The notes: generated by a model from the sequence alone, not told the origin. Numbered from the stretch's first letter, positions 8,853 through 16,784 are shown. The stretch: 40,080 nucleotides of DNA from Okeania sp. SIO3I5 (GCF_010672085.1 NZ_JAAHHT010000027.1:66858-106937), one strand, 5' to 3'. A program made the numbers and translations.

Positions 8853-9420
8853 TTATAGTAGTTATTTAATTTATGAGGTACAGTTTTATATCCCCCCCTG
8901 CCCCCCTTTGAAAGGGGGGAGCCAACAAAAAGGGGTCTTGTGTAAGGAAGAGGGTAACTTCAAAGTCCCCTTTTCTAAGCGGGGGAGCCAACAAAAAGTC
9001 CCCCTTTCAAAGGGGGATTTAGGGGGATTGTAAATGTACTTCATAACCGTGGGAATTGCTATGTCTAAGAAATTTCCAGAAAAAGAGTAATTGGGGAGCC
9101 AACAAAAAGTCCCCCTTTCAAAGGGGGATTTAGGGGGATTGTAAATGTGCTTGATAACCGTCGGAACTGCTATATCTAAGAAATTTCCTGAAAAAGAACA
9201 ATTATGGTAATAAACTCGGTTTCTTGTTTGGAGCGATCGCTCTTAACTCAGACAGAAACAGGGCTTATCTCAGAAATTTCTGGAAAAAGAGTAATTGTGG
9301 CAATCAACCTAGTTTCTTATTTCGAGCGCTCGTTATAAATTAGACAGAAACAGGGTTTATCTCAGAAATTTTCGGAAAAATAGTAATCATGGCAGTCAAC
9401 CTTTTTTTATCTCTTGAGGC
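8853..9420. repeat. composite repeat region: GAGGTACA-family copy plus degenerate ~110-bp repeats
   Basis: 8853-9062 has the ends of the GAGGTACA family (TTATGAGGTACAG and GTACTTCATAACCGTGGGAATTGCTA). It contains hairpins made of CCCCCTTTCAAAGGGGG-type arms, which recur near 8905, 9000 and 9110. From 9064 to 9400 a unit containing AGAAATTTCC-GAAAAAGAGTAAT followed by GACAGAAACAGGG occurs about four times in degenerate form. There is no open frame worth calling. The region separates dapL from the CRISPR leader. Confidence 0.6.
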
Positions 9421-9725
9421 ATGGATATTCAGTAGTAAATAAAGTTATATTTGTCTCCCCTAAAACTGAGTTTTTGCGCGGGTGGGTAGCTGTTCGGCAG
9501 AGGGTAGGTAAAAAATGGGGTTAAAGCTGTTTGTGGGTAAGGGTTTGAGGGTTGTAGATGGCAGGAGGATATCCGCGCAAAAGTTGAAAACTTTGCTGGG
9601 TAAGGGTTTGATGATTTTTTTTTGAAATGGGTATGGCTTTTTTTTGATGTTTTGTTGTATTATAAAGTCGATCCTCGCAATTGAGGCTCAGAGATTAGGT
9701 TTGGTAAGGGTTCTAGAACCCTGCA
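9421..9725 (+). promoter_or_regulatory. probable CRISPR leader
   Basis: This non-coding stretch directly precedes the first repeat. Array polarity supports leader placement here: the first repeats are identical and the last repeat (10488-10523) is badly degenerate, as expected at the trailer end. The sequence is rich in GTAAGGGTTTG motifs (near 9537, 9600 and 9700) and T-runs. A TATTATAAAG stretch near 9658 could serve as a -10-like element. The exact boundaries are not defined by the sequence. Confidence 0.5.
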
Positions 9726-10523
9726 GTTTCTCACTCTGTTGAGAAGCGGAATTAATGGAAATAGAACTGATTAACAACCCATCAATAAAGGTAAGGATCG
9801 TTTCTCACTCTGTTGAGAAGCGGAATTAATGGAAATTTAGTCTTGTTGATTCAGCCAACATTATAGCTACCGTTTCTCACTCTGTTGAGAAGCGGAATTA
9901 ATGGAAATAAACAAATAATCATCTATTCCTTTAGAGTTAGTAGTTTCTCACTCTGTTGAGAAGCGGAATTAATGGAAATACTTTTACTTCTTTCTTCCCT
10001 ATATGCCAAATATCAGTTTCTCACTCTGTTGAGAAGCGGAATTAATGGAAATTATCTTCTATTTTCGAGGCCAAGGTATTGATCCCTTGTTTCTCACTCT
10101 GTTGAGAAGCGGAATTAATGGAAATAGTATTTGAGTCAGTCTCTTGCACTGATTATCATGTTTCTCACTCTGTTGAGAACAAGTTTCTCACTCTGTTGAG
10201 AAGCGGAATTAATGGAAACGTTATGCGGTGTATAGCGGTGCTTATCTCTGGGCAATACTCAAAGTTTCTCACTCTGTTGAGAAGCGGAATTAATGGAAAC
10301 GGAATCTTTAAAGTAGAGTGCATATAAGCTCCGAGTTTCTCACTCTGTTGAGAAGCGGAATTAATGGAAACTCAGTCGGGACATCTTTATCGGTAGCAAA
10401 TTGAGTTGTGTTCCGTTTCTCACTCTGTTGAGAAGCGGAATTAATGGAAACAATTCAACGAATTTTCCAGGGAATATGAAATTGTCAGTTTCCTACTCTT
10501 TAGGTAACTGAAATTAACATAAA
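9726..10523 (+). CRISPR. CRISPR array: 10 full repeats, 1 truncated, 1 degenerate terminal repeat
   Basis: The repeat is 36-37 nt, begins GTTTCTCACTCTGTTGAGAA and ends GCGGAATTAATGGAAA plus T or C. Full repeats start at 9726, 9800, 9872, 9943, 10016, 10089, 10183, 10264, 10335 and 10415. A 20-nt truncated repeat lies at 10160-10179 and a degenerate one at 10488-10523. The TTCTCA/TGAGAA arms form a short stem, and the 3' end ATGGAAA(T/C) resembles the 5' handle of cyanobacterial GTTTC...GGAAA(C/G) repeats of type I-D/III arrays. The first six repeats are followed by T and the last four by C. Spacers, counted between 36-nt repeats, are 35-38 bp before the truncated unit and 45, 35, 44 and 37 bp after it. 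No cas gene is in the window, so interference would depend on proteins encoded elsewhere. Small open frames across the array are artefacts. Confidence 0.97.
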
Positions 10524-10531
10524 CAAAAAGT

Positions 10532-10587
10532 TACGGTAAGCAAACCTCATCTTGTAAAAACAAGTTGTATTTGCTTACCGTATTTTT
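10532..10587. terminator. strong hairpin with T-run after the CRISPR array
   Basis: The arms TACGGTAAGCAAA (10532-10544) and TTTGCTTACCGTA (10570-10582) pair perfectly. A nested CTTGTAAAAACAAG hairpin lies in the loop and TTTTT follows at 10583-10587. This is a good intrinsic terminator for rightward array transcription, and it could also act for transcripts entering from the right. Confidence 0.75.
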
Positions 10588-10652
10588 AATAAATTCTATG
10601 AGTGAAAAAACTTAAAAAAGGAGATATAAAACCTGATTGTTTTAGTCAGTAA

Positions 10653-10997
10653 CTACTCGCCAAATCTCTCCAATAATTCTTCCCGTGAAGCATTTAATAA
10701 CAAAGGAGTCAACTCCTCCAGAGACAACTGCAACACTGGTTCAATAATAGCCAATAGTTCTGAATCTAGGGAACCAAACCGGAAATTGAGTAAATTTTCA
10801 ATCATTTGCTGCTTTGTCCTTTGTTCGCCTTCCTGAAGACCTTCTTGGCGACCTTCCTGAAGACCTTCTTGGCGACCTTCCTCCAAAGTCTGTTCACGCC
10901 ATTCTAAATAAACAGGTGATAGTCTCATAAGTAACTCCCGATCTTGTTCATCTATATTTTCATTTTCTCTAAATTGAATTGTGATGTGCCAAGTCAT
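10653..10997 (-). CDS. internally deleted DUF4351-type protein (C-terminal part only)
   Basis: 114 residues starting MTWHITIQF. From there to the end it is nearly identical to the C-terminal third of the neighbouring 334-residue protein: a region ending LMRLSPVYLEWREQTLEEG, a QEG coiled stretch of about four repeats, and the terminal DUF4351-like domain (MIENLLNFRFGSLDSELL to LLERFG). The DNA just upstream of its ATG (GTCATTTCAATTATTAG) matches that upstream of the full gene (GTCATTTTAGTTATTAG). The gene therefore kept its own start and lost about 200 codons of the nuclease-like domain by an in-frame deletion after the second codon. An alternative start 24 bases upstream exists. It may be expressed as a stand-alone C-terminal fragment or be a relic. 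Confidence 0.6.
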   Translation of the reverse strand: MTWHITIQFRENENIDEQDRELLMRLSPVYLEWREQTLEEGRQEGLQEGRQEGLQEGEQRTKQQMIENLLNFRFGSLDSELLAIIEPVLQLSLEELTPLLLNASREELLERFGE

Positions 10998-11050
10998 TTC
11001 AATTATTAGTAACTCCTGCAATAGGAAAACTTAGAATGCAGAATTTTCTT

Positions 11051-11080
11051 TTTATATCTCCTTTTTTAAGGAGATATAAA
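11051..11080. repeat. 13-bp inverted repeat with T-loop shared by DUF4351 copies
   Basis: TTTATATCTCCTT, TTTT, AAGGAGATATAAA form a perfect 13-bp hairpin just after the stop of the full-length gene (minus strand). The same hairpin and about 25 flanking bases recur at 15132-15161, and the right half recurs near 10615-10630, so all three gene copies share the same 3' flank. It may stabilise or end the transcripts; no U-run follows the stem in the direction of transcription. Confidence 0.7.
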
Positions 11081-11102
11081 ACCTGATTGTTTTAGTCAGT
11101 AA

Positions 11103-12107
11103 CTACTTGCCAAATCTCTCCAATAATTCTTCCCGTGAAGCAGTCAATAACAAAGGAGTAAACTCCTCCAGAGACAACTGCAACACTGGTTCAATAATGG
11201 CCAATAGTTCTGAGTCCAGGGAACCAAACCGGAAATTGAGTAAATTTTCAATCATTTGCTGCTTTGTCCTTTGTTCGCCTTCCTGAAGACCTTCCTGAAG
11301 ACCTTCCTGAAGACCTTCTTGGCGACCTTCCTGAAGACCTTCTTGGCGACCTTCTTGGCGACCTTCTTGGTGGCCTTCTTGGCGACCTTCTTCTAAGGTC
11401 TGTTCACGCCATTCTAAATAAACAGGTGATAATCTCATAAGTAACTCCCGATTTTCTTCATCTATATTTTCATTTTCTCGAAATTGAATTGTGATATGCC
11501 AACTTGCCAAAAGCTCCATGAGATTTTCCCGCAGTGGGTTCCCTTTTGGTAAAGCTTTTAATTCTAAAATAGCTTGGTCTTGTGTCTGATCTTTTCCCAA
11601 TACCCGCAACCAAAGAGTATCCTGACTTATCGGTAGCTGATTAATTGCCACTAATCCTGTGTTTAGAAATTCTGCCAAAAAATAAACACCTGTAGGCCAT
11701 TTACCACTTCGGTCTAGTTTAGCGCCAAAACCCTCAATTAATTTTTCAGAACAAGAGGGACATAAAATCCACAGGAAAGGCCATTCGGTTTCAGAATAGG
11801 AAGTATTTTCCCGTCTAGCTTTACGTTTTTGCTGATTAATAACAAAATTGAGTTTGGCTTGGCAGTCTAGTATTTCCAGTCGTTGTGGTTGATTTCTAAA
11901 TGGTTCGTAAATAGAAGCGGTAGCTGCCATTTTACCTAGTAACCCTAAAATTTTGGGGTCTTTTGGCGGTGGAATGACAGGGATAAAATATACGTCTATT
12001 TCCCGGACTTCGCTGGCAACATCGCGACTGGTTTCGACTTTGCCTAATACAGTTAGTAACTCTTCTAAATACTGTTTAGCAAATTGATCGTGGGGAGTTC
12101 GTGTCAT
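11103..12107 (-). CDS. DUF4351 / Rpn-like putative PD-(D/E)XK nuclease, full length
   Basis: A 334-residue member of a cyanobacterial multicopy family. Related proteins (Rpn/transposase_31-like, DUF4351) are predicted PD-(D/E)XK nucleases linked to recombination; this assignment is from family resemblance and is not certain. The N-terminal 200 residues hold SEVREIDVYFIP and EPFRNQPQRLEILDCQAKLNF, with acidic and Lys residues that could form the nuclease site, and a CPSC pair. Then comes a low-complexity coil of about ten QEG tetrad-like repeats encoded by nearly identical 12-bp units, and a C-terminal DUF4351-like domain. The coil is why such proteins are often mislabelled as flagellar assembly protein H. 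A truncated copy follows on the left, and another lies at 15184. Confidence 0.75.
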   Translation of the reverse strand: MTRTPHDQFAKQYLEELLTVLGKVETSRDVASEVREIDVYFIPVIPPPKDPKILGLLGKMAATASIYEPFRNQPQRLEILDCQAKLNFVINQQKRKARRENTSYSETEWPFLWILCPSCSEKLIEGFGAKLDRSGKWPTGVYFLAEFLNTGLVAINQLPISQDTLWLRVLGKDQTQDQAILELKALPKGNPLRENLMELLASWHITIQFRENENIDEENRELLMRLSPVYLEWREQTLEEGRQEGHQEGRQEGRQEGLQEGRQEGLQEGLQEGLQEGEQRTKQQMIENLLNFRFGSLDSELLAIIEPVLQLSLEEFTPLLLTASREELLERFGK

Positions 12108-12311
12108 TTTAGTTATTAGTTATCAGTTATTAGTATCTCATGCAACGTAGAGAATTACTATATTAAAGATTCAAGAAAGATTATAGGAATTTTGGTGGAA
12201 ATGATTAAATCAATTAAATCTTTGTAAGGGTGGCATACTTACCCTGACTTAGTGTTAAAATAATCAATATTTATAGCTGTATTGAATTAAAAATAAACAG
12301 ATAAAAGTGTA

Positions 12312-12902
12312 ATGATTAACCCCTTAGAAATAGCCAAATATTTCATTATGCGGGCTTATGAAGATGGTAGAGAAGCTCAAATAACTAATATGAAAATACA
12401 AAAACTTCTCTACTATAGTCAATGCTTATATTTAGCGCTTAATGATGAACCTTTATTCGCTGAAGAAATACAAGCTTGGCGATATGGTCCTGTTTGTTCT
12501 CCTGCTTATAAATTTTACAGTAAATTTGAAGCCGAACAATTACCAATCCCAAATCAGGAAAGTATTGCTAATATTCCCTCAGAAATTAAGGAAGTTTTAG
12601 AAGAAACTTGGCAATATTTCGGTGAATATCATGCTTACTATTTAAGTAATTTAACCCACTTAGAATTTCCTTGGAAAAAAGCCAGAAAAGGTTTACCTAG
12701 TTATGCAAGTTCAACCGAAACTATATCATTAGAAGATATGCGTTTATTAGGAGAAGAACAACTTTTAGAAATTGAGAAAGAACATCCTCAATACGCTTCT
12801 ATCGTTTCTGATTTTTTAAAAGCAGCAATAGAGTCTAAGGAAGAACCAGAATATATTCAGCAAGGAGAAGTAAATGACTGGCTCAACTCTCTTCTCGATT
12901 GA
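12312..12902 (+). CDS. Panacea-domain (DUF4065/SocA-like) antitoxin
   Basis: A 196-residue protein with the Panacea/DUF4065 fold. Its hallmarks are ITNMKIQKLLYYSQ near the N-terminus, EEIQAWRYGPVCSPAY (about 50-65), and a later YLSNLTH and PWKKAR segment. Panacea domains are known as promiscuous antitoxins (PanA) that neutralise unrelated toxins by direct binding, and a relative (SocA) acts as a proteolytic adaptor. The downstream gene starts inside its last 29 bases with its own AAGGAG site (12863-12868), the compact overlap typical of toxin-antitoxin pairs. There is no clear Shine-Dalgarno at its own ATG. It is the first gene of a plus-strand cluster that includes a DNA methyltransferase. 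Confidence 0.88.
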   Translation: MINPLEIAKYFIMRAYEDGREAQITNMKIQKLLYYSQCLYLALNDEPLFAEEIQAWRYGPVCSPAYKFYSKFEAEQLPIPNQESIANIPSEIKEVLEETWQYFGEYHAYYLSNLTHLEFPWKKARKGLPSYASSTETISLEDMRLLGEEQLLEIEKEHPQYASIVSDFLKAAIESKEEPEYIQQGEVNDWLNSLLD

Positions 12903-13308
12903 GAAGACTACTAACTTTGAACGGAGTTTTAAAAAGTTAGTCAAAACCTATAAATCTAAATCTAAAAAACAGGAATTTATTCGGGTTATTAGTGAACACC
13001 TGGAAAAACTAATTATTAACCCTTATCCCCAATCAGAAAGGCATGAACCTTTACCAAAAGGTATTGAATTACCTGATGAGTGTCAGTTTTATAAGTTAGT
13101 TTTAAATATTGCTAAAGGTGCATCAGGAAAAATCAGATTAATGTATTTAGTTTGGGATAAGAAAAGAGTGATTAATCCTTTCTGGATTTATAATCATCAA
13201 CAATTTGAAAAACGACCTCCCGATCGAGAGATTAAAGATGTTATTCAAGAAACTTTTGAGGGAAAATCTATTGGCAGAGAAAATACTAAAAATCAAATAG
13301 TTGCTTGA
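12874..13308 (+). CDS. RelE/ParE-like toxin paired with the Panacea antitoxin
   Basis: A 144-residue basic protein. FERSFKKLVKTYKS near the N-terminus, a central LPKGIELPDECQFYKLVL, and GKIRLMYLVWDKKRVINPFWIYNHQQF resemble the helix-helix-beta layout of RelE/ParE-family toxins. That family includes mRNA interferases and gyrase inhibitors; which activity applies here is unknown. The start is supported by AAGGAG five bases upstream, and the gene overlaps the antitoxin by 29 bp in another frame, implying translational coupling. The methyltransferase start follows 24 bp after the stop. The fold call is by eye; a different PanT class is possible. Confidence 0.7.
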   Translation: MTGSTLFSIEKTTNFERSFKKLVKTYKSKSKKQEFIRVISEHLEKLIINPYPQSERHEPLPKGIELPDECQFYKLVLNIAKGASGKIRLMYLVWDKKRVINPFWIYNHQQFEKRPPDREIKDVIQETFEGKSIGRENTKNQIVA

Positions 13309-13332
13309 TTATTTTTGCTAAAAATATTGTTT

Positions 13333-14517
13333 ATGAAACCATTAATATTAGATATTTTTTCCGGTGCAGGTGGATTTAGCCTTGGTTTTAAGTGGGCAGG
13401 TTTTCAAATTATTGGTGCGATAGAAATAGATAAATGGGCATCAGAAACTTTTGCTTATAATCATCCAGATGCAGTTGTTATTAATCAAGATATTACGACT
13501 ATTACTGATAAGGATATAGCAGCAATTTGGGCTAATAAAAAACCACAAATCTTGATAGGAAGTCCGCCTTGTCAAGGATATTCTATTTGCAATAAAAATT
13601 CTGGAGACCCTAAAGATCCTAGAAATAATCTTTTTAGAGAATTAATCAGAGTAGCTATAGTTTTTGAGCCAGAAATATTAATTATGGAAAACGTGCCTAA
13701 CCTAATTAAATTTCAGACTCAATCTCAAACAAAAGTTATCGACATTATTGAACAAGAATTAAAAAAGATTGGATATAACGTCTACATAGATATATTAGAA
13801 GCTACAGCATACGGCGTGCCTCAAATCAGAAAACGTTTATTTATTATTGCTTCAAAACGAGAACTAGAAAATCCTTTTCCGTTACCAACTCATGGAATAT
13901 TAACTAATCAACAAATGTCTTTATTTGGAGAAAATTTAAAGTTCTGTCCGACATTATGGGATGCTATTTCTGATTTACCTCAACTAGAAGCTGGTGAAGG
14001 AAAAGAAGAGTCAAATTATTCCCAAAAGCCGTCGAATGAATATCAAAAATTGTTGAGAAATGGCAATAAAATTTTGTTTAATCACAAAGCAATGAATCAT
14101 ACTAAAAGAATGGTAGAAAGATTTGCCACAATGACTTGGGGAAGTTCTGTAAAAGACGTACCAAAACATTTACAACCACGCCAAAGGAACTCTACAAAAA
14201 TAGCTCAAAAAATCTACGACCAAAATAATAGAAGACTCCATCCAGATAAACCATGCCATACAATTCCAGCTTCATTTTATGCTAACTTTGTTCACCCCTA
14301 TCAACATAGAAATTTCACAGCTAGAGAAGGTGCAAGAATACAATCATTTCCAGATAGTTTTAAATTCATGGGTAAACCAACAGTTGTTAGTCATAAACTA
14401 CTATCTCGAGAAGGTCGTCTAGGAGAAAAACATTTATGTCAATACAATCAAATTGGAAATGCCGTTCCTCCTTTATTAGCTAAAGCTATTGCCGATAATA
14501 TCTTAAAACAGTTGTAA
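13333..14517 (+). CDS. C5-cytosine DNA methyltransferase of a type II restriction-modification system
   Basis: A 394-residue DNA (cytosine-5) methyltransferase. It transfers a methyl group from S-adenosylmethionine to cytosine in a specific DNA site. Motif I is IFSGAGGFSLGF (8-19). Motif IV is GSPPCQGYS, with the catalytic Cys at about residue 80. Motif VI is MENVPN (118-123). Motif VIII is QIRKRLFII, and motif X is QIGNAVPPLLAKAI. The variable target-recognition region lies between VIII and IX. The ATG at 13333 is preferred over an in-frame TTG at 13315, because the family starts a few residues before motif I. A Bpu10I-type endonuclease gene follows 16 bp downstream, so the target may be a CCTNAGC-like or CTNAG-like site, but specificity is inferred only from the partner. 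Confidence 0.95.
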   Translation: MKPLILDIFSGAGGFSLGFKWAGFQIIGAIEIDKWASETFAYNHPDAVVINQDITTITDKDIAAIWANKKPQILIGSPPCQGYSICNKNSGDPKDPRNNLFRELIRVAIVFEPEILIMENVPNLIKFQTQSQTKVIDIIEQELKKIGYNVYIDILEATAYGVPQIRKRLFIIASKRELENPFPLPTHGILTNQQMSLFGENLKFCPTLWDAISDLPQLEAGEGKEESNYSQKPSNEYQKLLRNGNKILFNHKAMNHTKRMVERFATMTWGSSVKDVPKHLQPRQRNSTKIAQKIYDQNNRRLHPDKPCHTIPASFYANFVHPYQHRNFTAREGARIQSFPDSFKFMGKPTVVSHKLLSREGRLGEKHLCQYNQIGNAVPPLLAKAIADNILKQL

Positions 14518-14533
14518 AAGAGAGTTAAATAAA

Positions 14534-15125
14534 ATGTATGTTCACGGTCAAAATTTAGAGCAAAAGGAAAATCATAAAAGCAAATATAGAGATACAGAAT
14601 CTCGGAAATATTTAACAGAAATCAGAGCAAAATATAATGAGTGGAAGTCAGCTAATGAACAGCTATTAGGTCCGTTGATTGAAACAACAAAGCAAGATAG
14701 TGAGTTGTTAATAAAGCGAGTAGAATTTTTGAATGAATACAAAAATTTTCTAGAACAACAACACTATTGTGAAAAATTTGATTCTCGTTCAAATCTCCAT
14801 TCATCTGTCTTGGAAAAATTTATGTATTACCTTTTCAAAGATTTAGTTAGTGAATTTTAATCACAAGCTTTAATTGGTAAGTCTCGTACTTTCAAAGATA
14901 TATTTTTTCGCTCTGAAAATTATCAATATATGCTCAGTTATCCTCATGCTTTAATTGAACTAAAAGATAATGATTTTGCAATAGGAGTAAGAATTCATAC
15001 CCAAATGAATTGTCAGGGTTCCCAAGAATTAGAAAGTCATATTTGGGATGTACCTGCTGTAGTTATAGAATGCAAAACTTATTTGGATAAAACTATGCTT
15101 CAAGATGCAGCAACGGCAGCAGAAT
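14534..15125 (+). pseudogene. Bpu10I-type restriction endonuclease, nonsense-mutated and 3'-truncated
   Basis: The frame starting MYVHGQNLEQKEN runs 108 codons to a TAA at 14858-14860. It continues in the same frame with SQALIGKSRTFKDIFF, LIELKDNDFAIGV and VPAVVIECKTYLDKTMLQ. This matches the layout of Bpu10I-family endonucleases: SSVLEKFMYYLFKD before the stop, then an Asp in KDNDF and an ECK triad that would complete a PD-(D/E)XK site. Homology ends after AATAAE at about 15125, where the sequence turns into the 3' flank of the DUF4351 gene copy (GCAGAATTTTCTTTTTATATC). The gene therefore has one in-frame stop and has lost its C-terminus. The nuclease should be inactive, leaving the methyltransferase as an orphan. 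Family assignment is from memory of motifs. Confidence 0.8.
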
Positions 15126-15183
15126 TTTCTTTTTATATCTCCTTTTTTAAGGAGATATAAAACCTTATTGTTTTAGTCAGTAA

Positions 15184-15660
15184 CTACTTGCCAAATCTCT
15201 CCAATAATTCTTCCCGTGAAGCATTTAATAACAAAGAAGTCAACTCCTCTGGAGACAACTGGGACATTGGTTCAATAATAGCCAATAGTTCTGAATCTAG
15301 GGAACCAAACCGAGCATTGAGAAAATTTTCAATCATTTGCTTTATCCTTTGTTCTGTTTGTTGAACACCTAGTTGAATACCTTGCTGGATACCTTCCTCC
15401 AAGGTCTCTTCACGCCAACGTAAATAAACAGGTGATAGTCTCATCAGTAACTCCCGATCATCTTCATCTATATTTTCTCTAAATTGAATTGTGACGTGCC
15501 AACTTGTGAGAAGTTCGGTTAGATTTTCCCGAAGTGGGTTGCCTCTGGGTAGAGTTTCCAATTCTAAAATAGCTTGGTCTTGTGTTTGACCTTTTCCCAA
15601 CACCCGCAACCACAAAGTATCCTGATGAATGGGTAGTTGATTAATCGCTACATGAAATGA
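15184..15660 (-). pseudogene. 5'-truncated DUF4351-family gene copy
   Basis: The frame from VAINQLPIHQDTLW to LLERFGK matches the C-terminal half of the full-length gene at 11103-12107, including the LRENL-ELL-SWH segment and the DUF4351-like end. Its coil is diverged (EGIQQGIQLGVQQ instead of QEG repeats). The N-terminal nuclease-like domain is absent: upstream of VAINQLP the sequence is unrelated, and a frame can be opened only from a TTG within a GGGGTTTGG/CCAAACCCC hairpin (15681-15701). It lies tail-on against the broken endonuclease gene. A truncated protein could still be made, but I consider it a relic. Confidence 0.7.
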
Positions 15661-15765
15661 TTCGTGAAAAAAAAACTGTAGGGGTTTGGTCTCCAAACCC
15701 CATTAGATAAAATATTACAACCTATTTTTTTATGGGTAATTAAGAGTAGAATTTCAGATATAAAA

Positions 15766-15938
15766 TTATTTGTAATTAATGGAAAAATTCTGAACTACTA
15801 TATGTTTTTTCAACGCCAAAAACCAAAATATTAAACCAAAAGTGTCACGCCAAGGTAATAAATAGAGACTTTCAAAACCTTCTGTATCTTTCAAATCTTT
15901 TAAGATTATCCCCACCGCCAGAAAAGGAAATAAAAACT
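15766..15938 (-). pseudogene. possible C-terminal relic of a membrane glycosyltransferase
   Basis: On the minus strand, about 55 codons read FLFPFLAVGIILKDLKD, then ESLYLLPWRDTFGLIFWFL, then a stop at 15766-15768. A hydrophobic helix and an LLPxRD motif followed by another helix resemble the C-terminus of ceramide-glucosyltransferase or HpnI-type glycosyltransferases. No upstream part is present: znuB ends immediately to the right. The assignment is weak and chance is possible. Confidence 0.3.
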
Positions 15939-15957
15939 GATAACTTATAACTGATAT

Positions 15958-16776
15958 TTAAAATCGTCCCCTACTCGAAAAGACTACTACTAAAAATCCC
16001 AATAATTGTACCAACACAATACTAGGGCCTGAAGGTAAATTCAAAGTACCAGATAATACCATTCCTATCACTCCACTTAGGGCACCAATTAGTGCAGAAA
16101 CTCCTAAAAACGGCACAAACTCATTACAAATTAACTTTGCTGTAGCTGCTGGAATTACTAAAAAAGCATTCACCAATAAAATACCAACTGCTCTAATAGT
16201 AAGAGCGATCGCCAAGGACAAAATAATCATAAATATATATTGATATCTCTGTACAGGAATTCCCTGAATTTGTGCTAACTCGGAATTCAAAGTTAACAAT
16301 ATTTGTTTTGGCAAAGTTAATCCTAGCCAACCCAAAGATACAGCCAATAATATTGCCAGAAAAACCAAATCTAAATTACTAATTGCCAGAATATCACCAA
16401 ACAATATAGACAATAAATTACCACGATATCCAGGTACAAAATTAAATCCAATTGTTCCCAATGCAACTGAACCAGCGATCACGATACTTAAAATAGTATC
16501 TCCTCCTAAATTAGTCTTTTCAATTAAATAATTTATTCCTAATCCAAATAATAGTAAGAAACCAATTAAAGCCATCATTGGAGGTAACTGTAATAAAGCA
16601 CCTATCACTACAGCTAAAAAGGCAGTATGACCTAAAGCATTTCCAAATAAAGATAACTGGCGTAAAATCACAAATCCACCGAGAATACCTCCCAAAATTC
16701 CTAACAGAATACCACCAATAATTGCCCGTTGCATAAAAGGCAGGCTAAATAAACTTATCGATTCTGAAAAATTCAT
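15958..16776 (-). CDS. znuB: zinc/manganese ABC transporter permease (ZnuB-type)
   Basis: A 272-residue integral membrane permease of the ABC-3 family. It forms the channel that imports zinc (or manganese) together with the ATPase and binding protein encoded to its right. About eight hydrophobic segments are visible. The conserved block RQLSLFGNALGHTAFLAVVIG (about 38-58) is the coupling-helix region facing the ATPase, and AVGILLVNAFLVIPAATAKL (about 195-214) is the other family signature. The start MNFSESISLF is the first ATG and fits family length. It is separated from znuC by about 356 bp filled with a heptamer repeat, so the operon may have been stretched by repeat growth. Confidence 0.93.
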   Translation of the reverse strand: MNFSESISLFSLPFMQRAIIGGILLGILGGILGGFVILRQLSLFGNALGHTAFLAVVIGALLQLPPMMALIGFLLLFGLGINYLIEKTNLGGDTILSIVIAGSVALGTIGFNFVPGYRGNLLSILFGDILAISNLDLVFLAILLAVSLGWLGLTLPKQILLTLNSELAQIQGIPVQRYQYIFMIILSLAIALTIRAVGILLVNAFLVIPAATAKLICNEFVPFLGVSALIGALSGVIGMVLSGTLNLPSGPSIVLVQLLGFLVVVFSSRGRF

Positions 16777-16784
16777 ATTAATAA

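Noticed and set aside
10118-10327. A 69-codon frame across the CRISPR array
   Set aside because: It consists of translated CRISPR repeats and spacers.
10653-12107. Flagellar assembly protein H as the name for the QEG-repeat proteins
   Set aside because: The resemblance is only to low-complexity coil; the rest of the protein fits the DUF4351/PD-(D/E)XK-like family, and there is no flagellar context.
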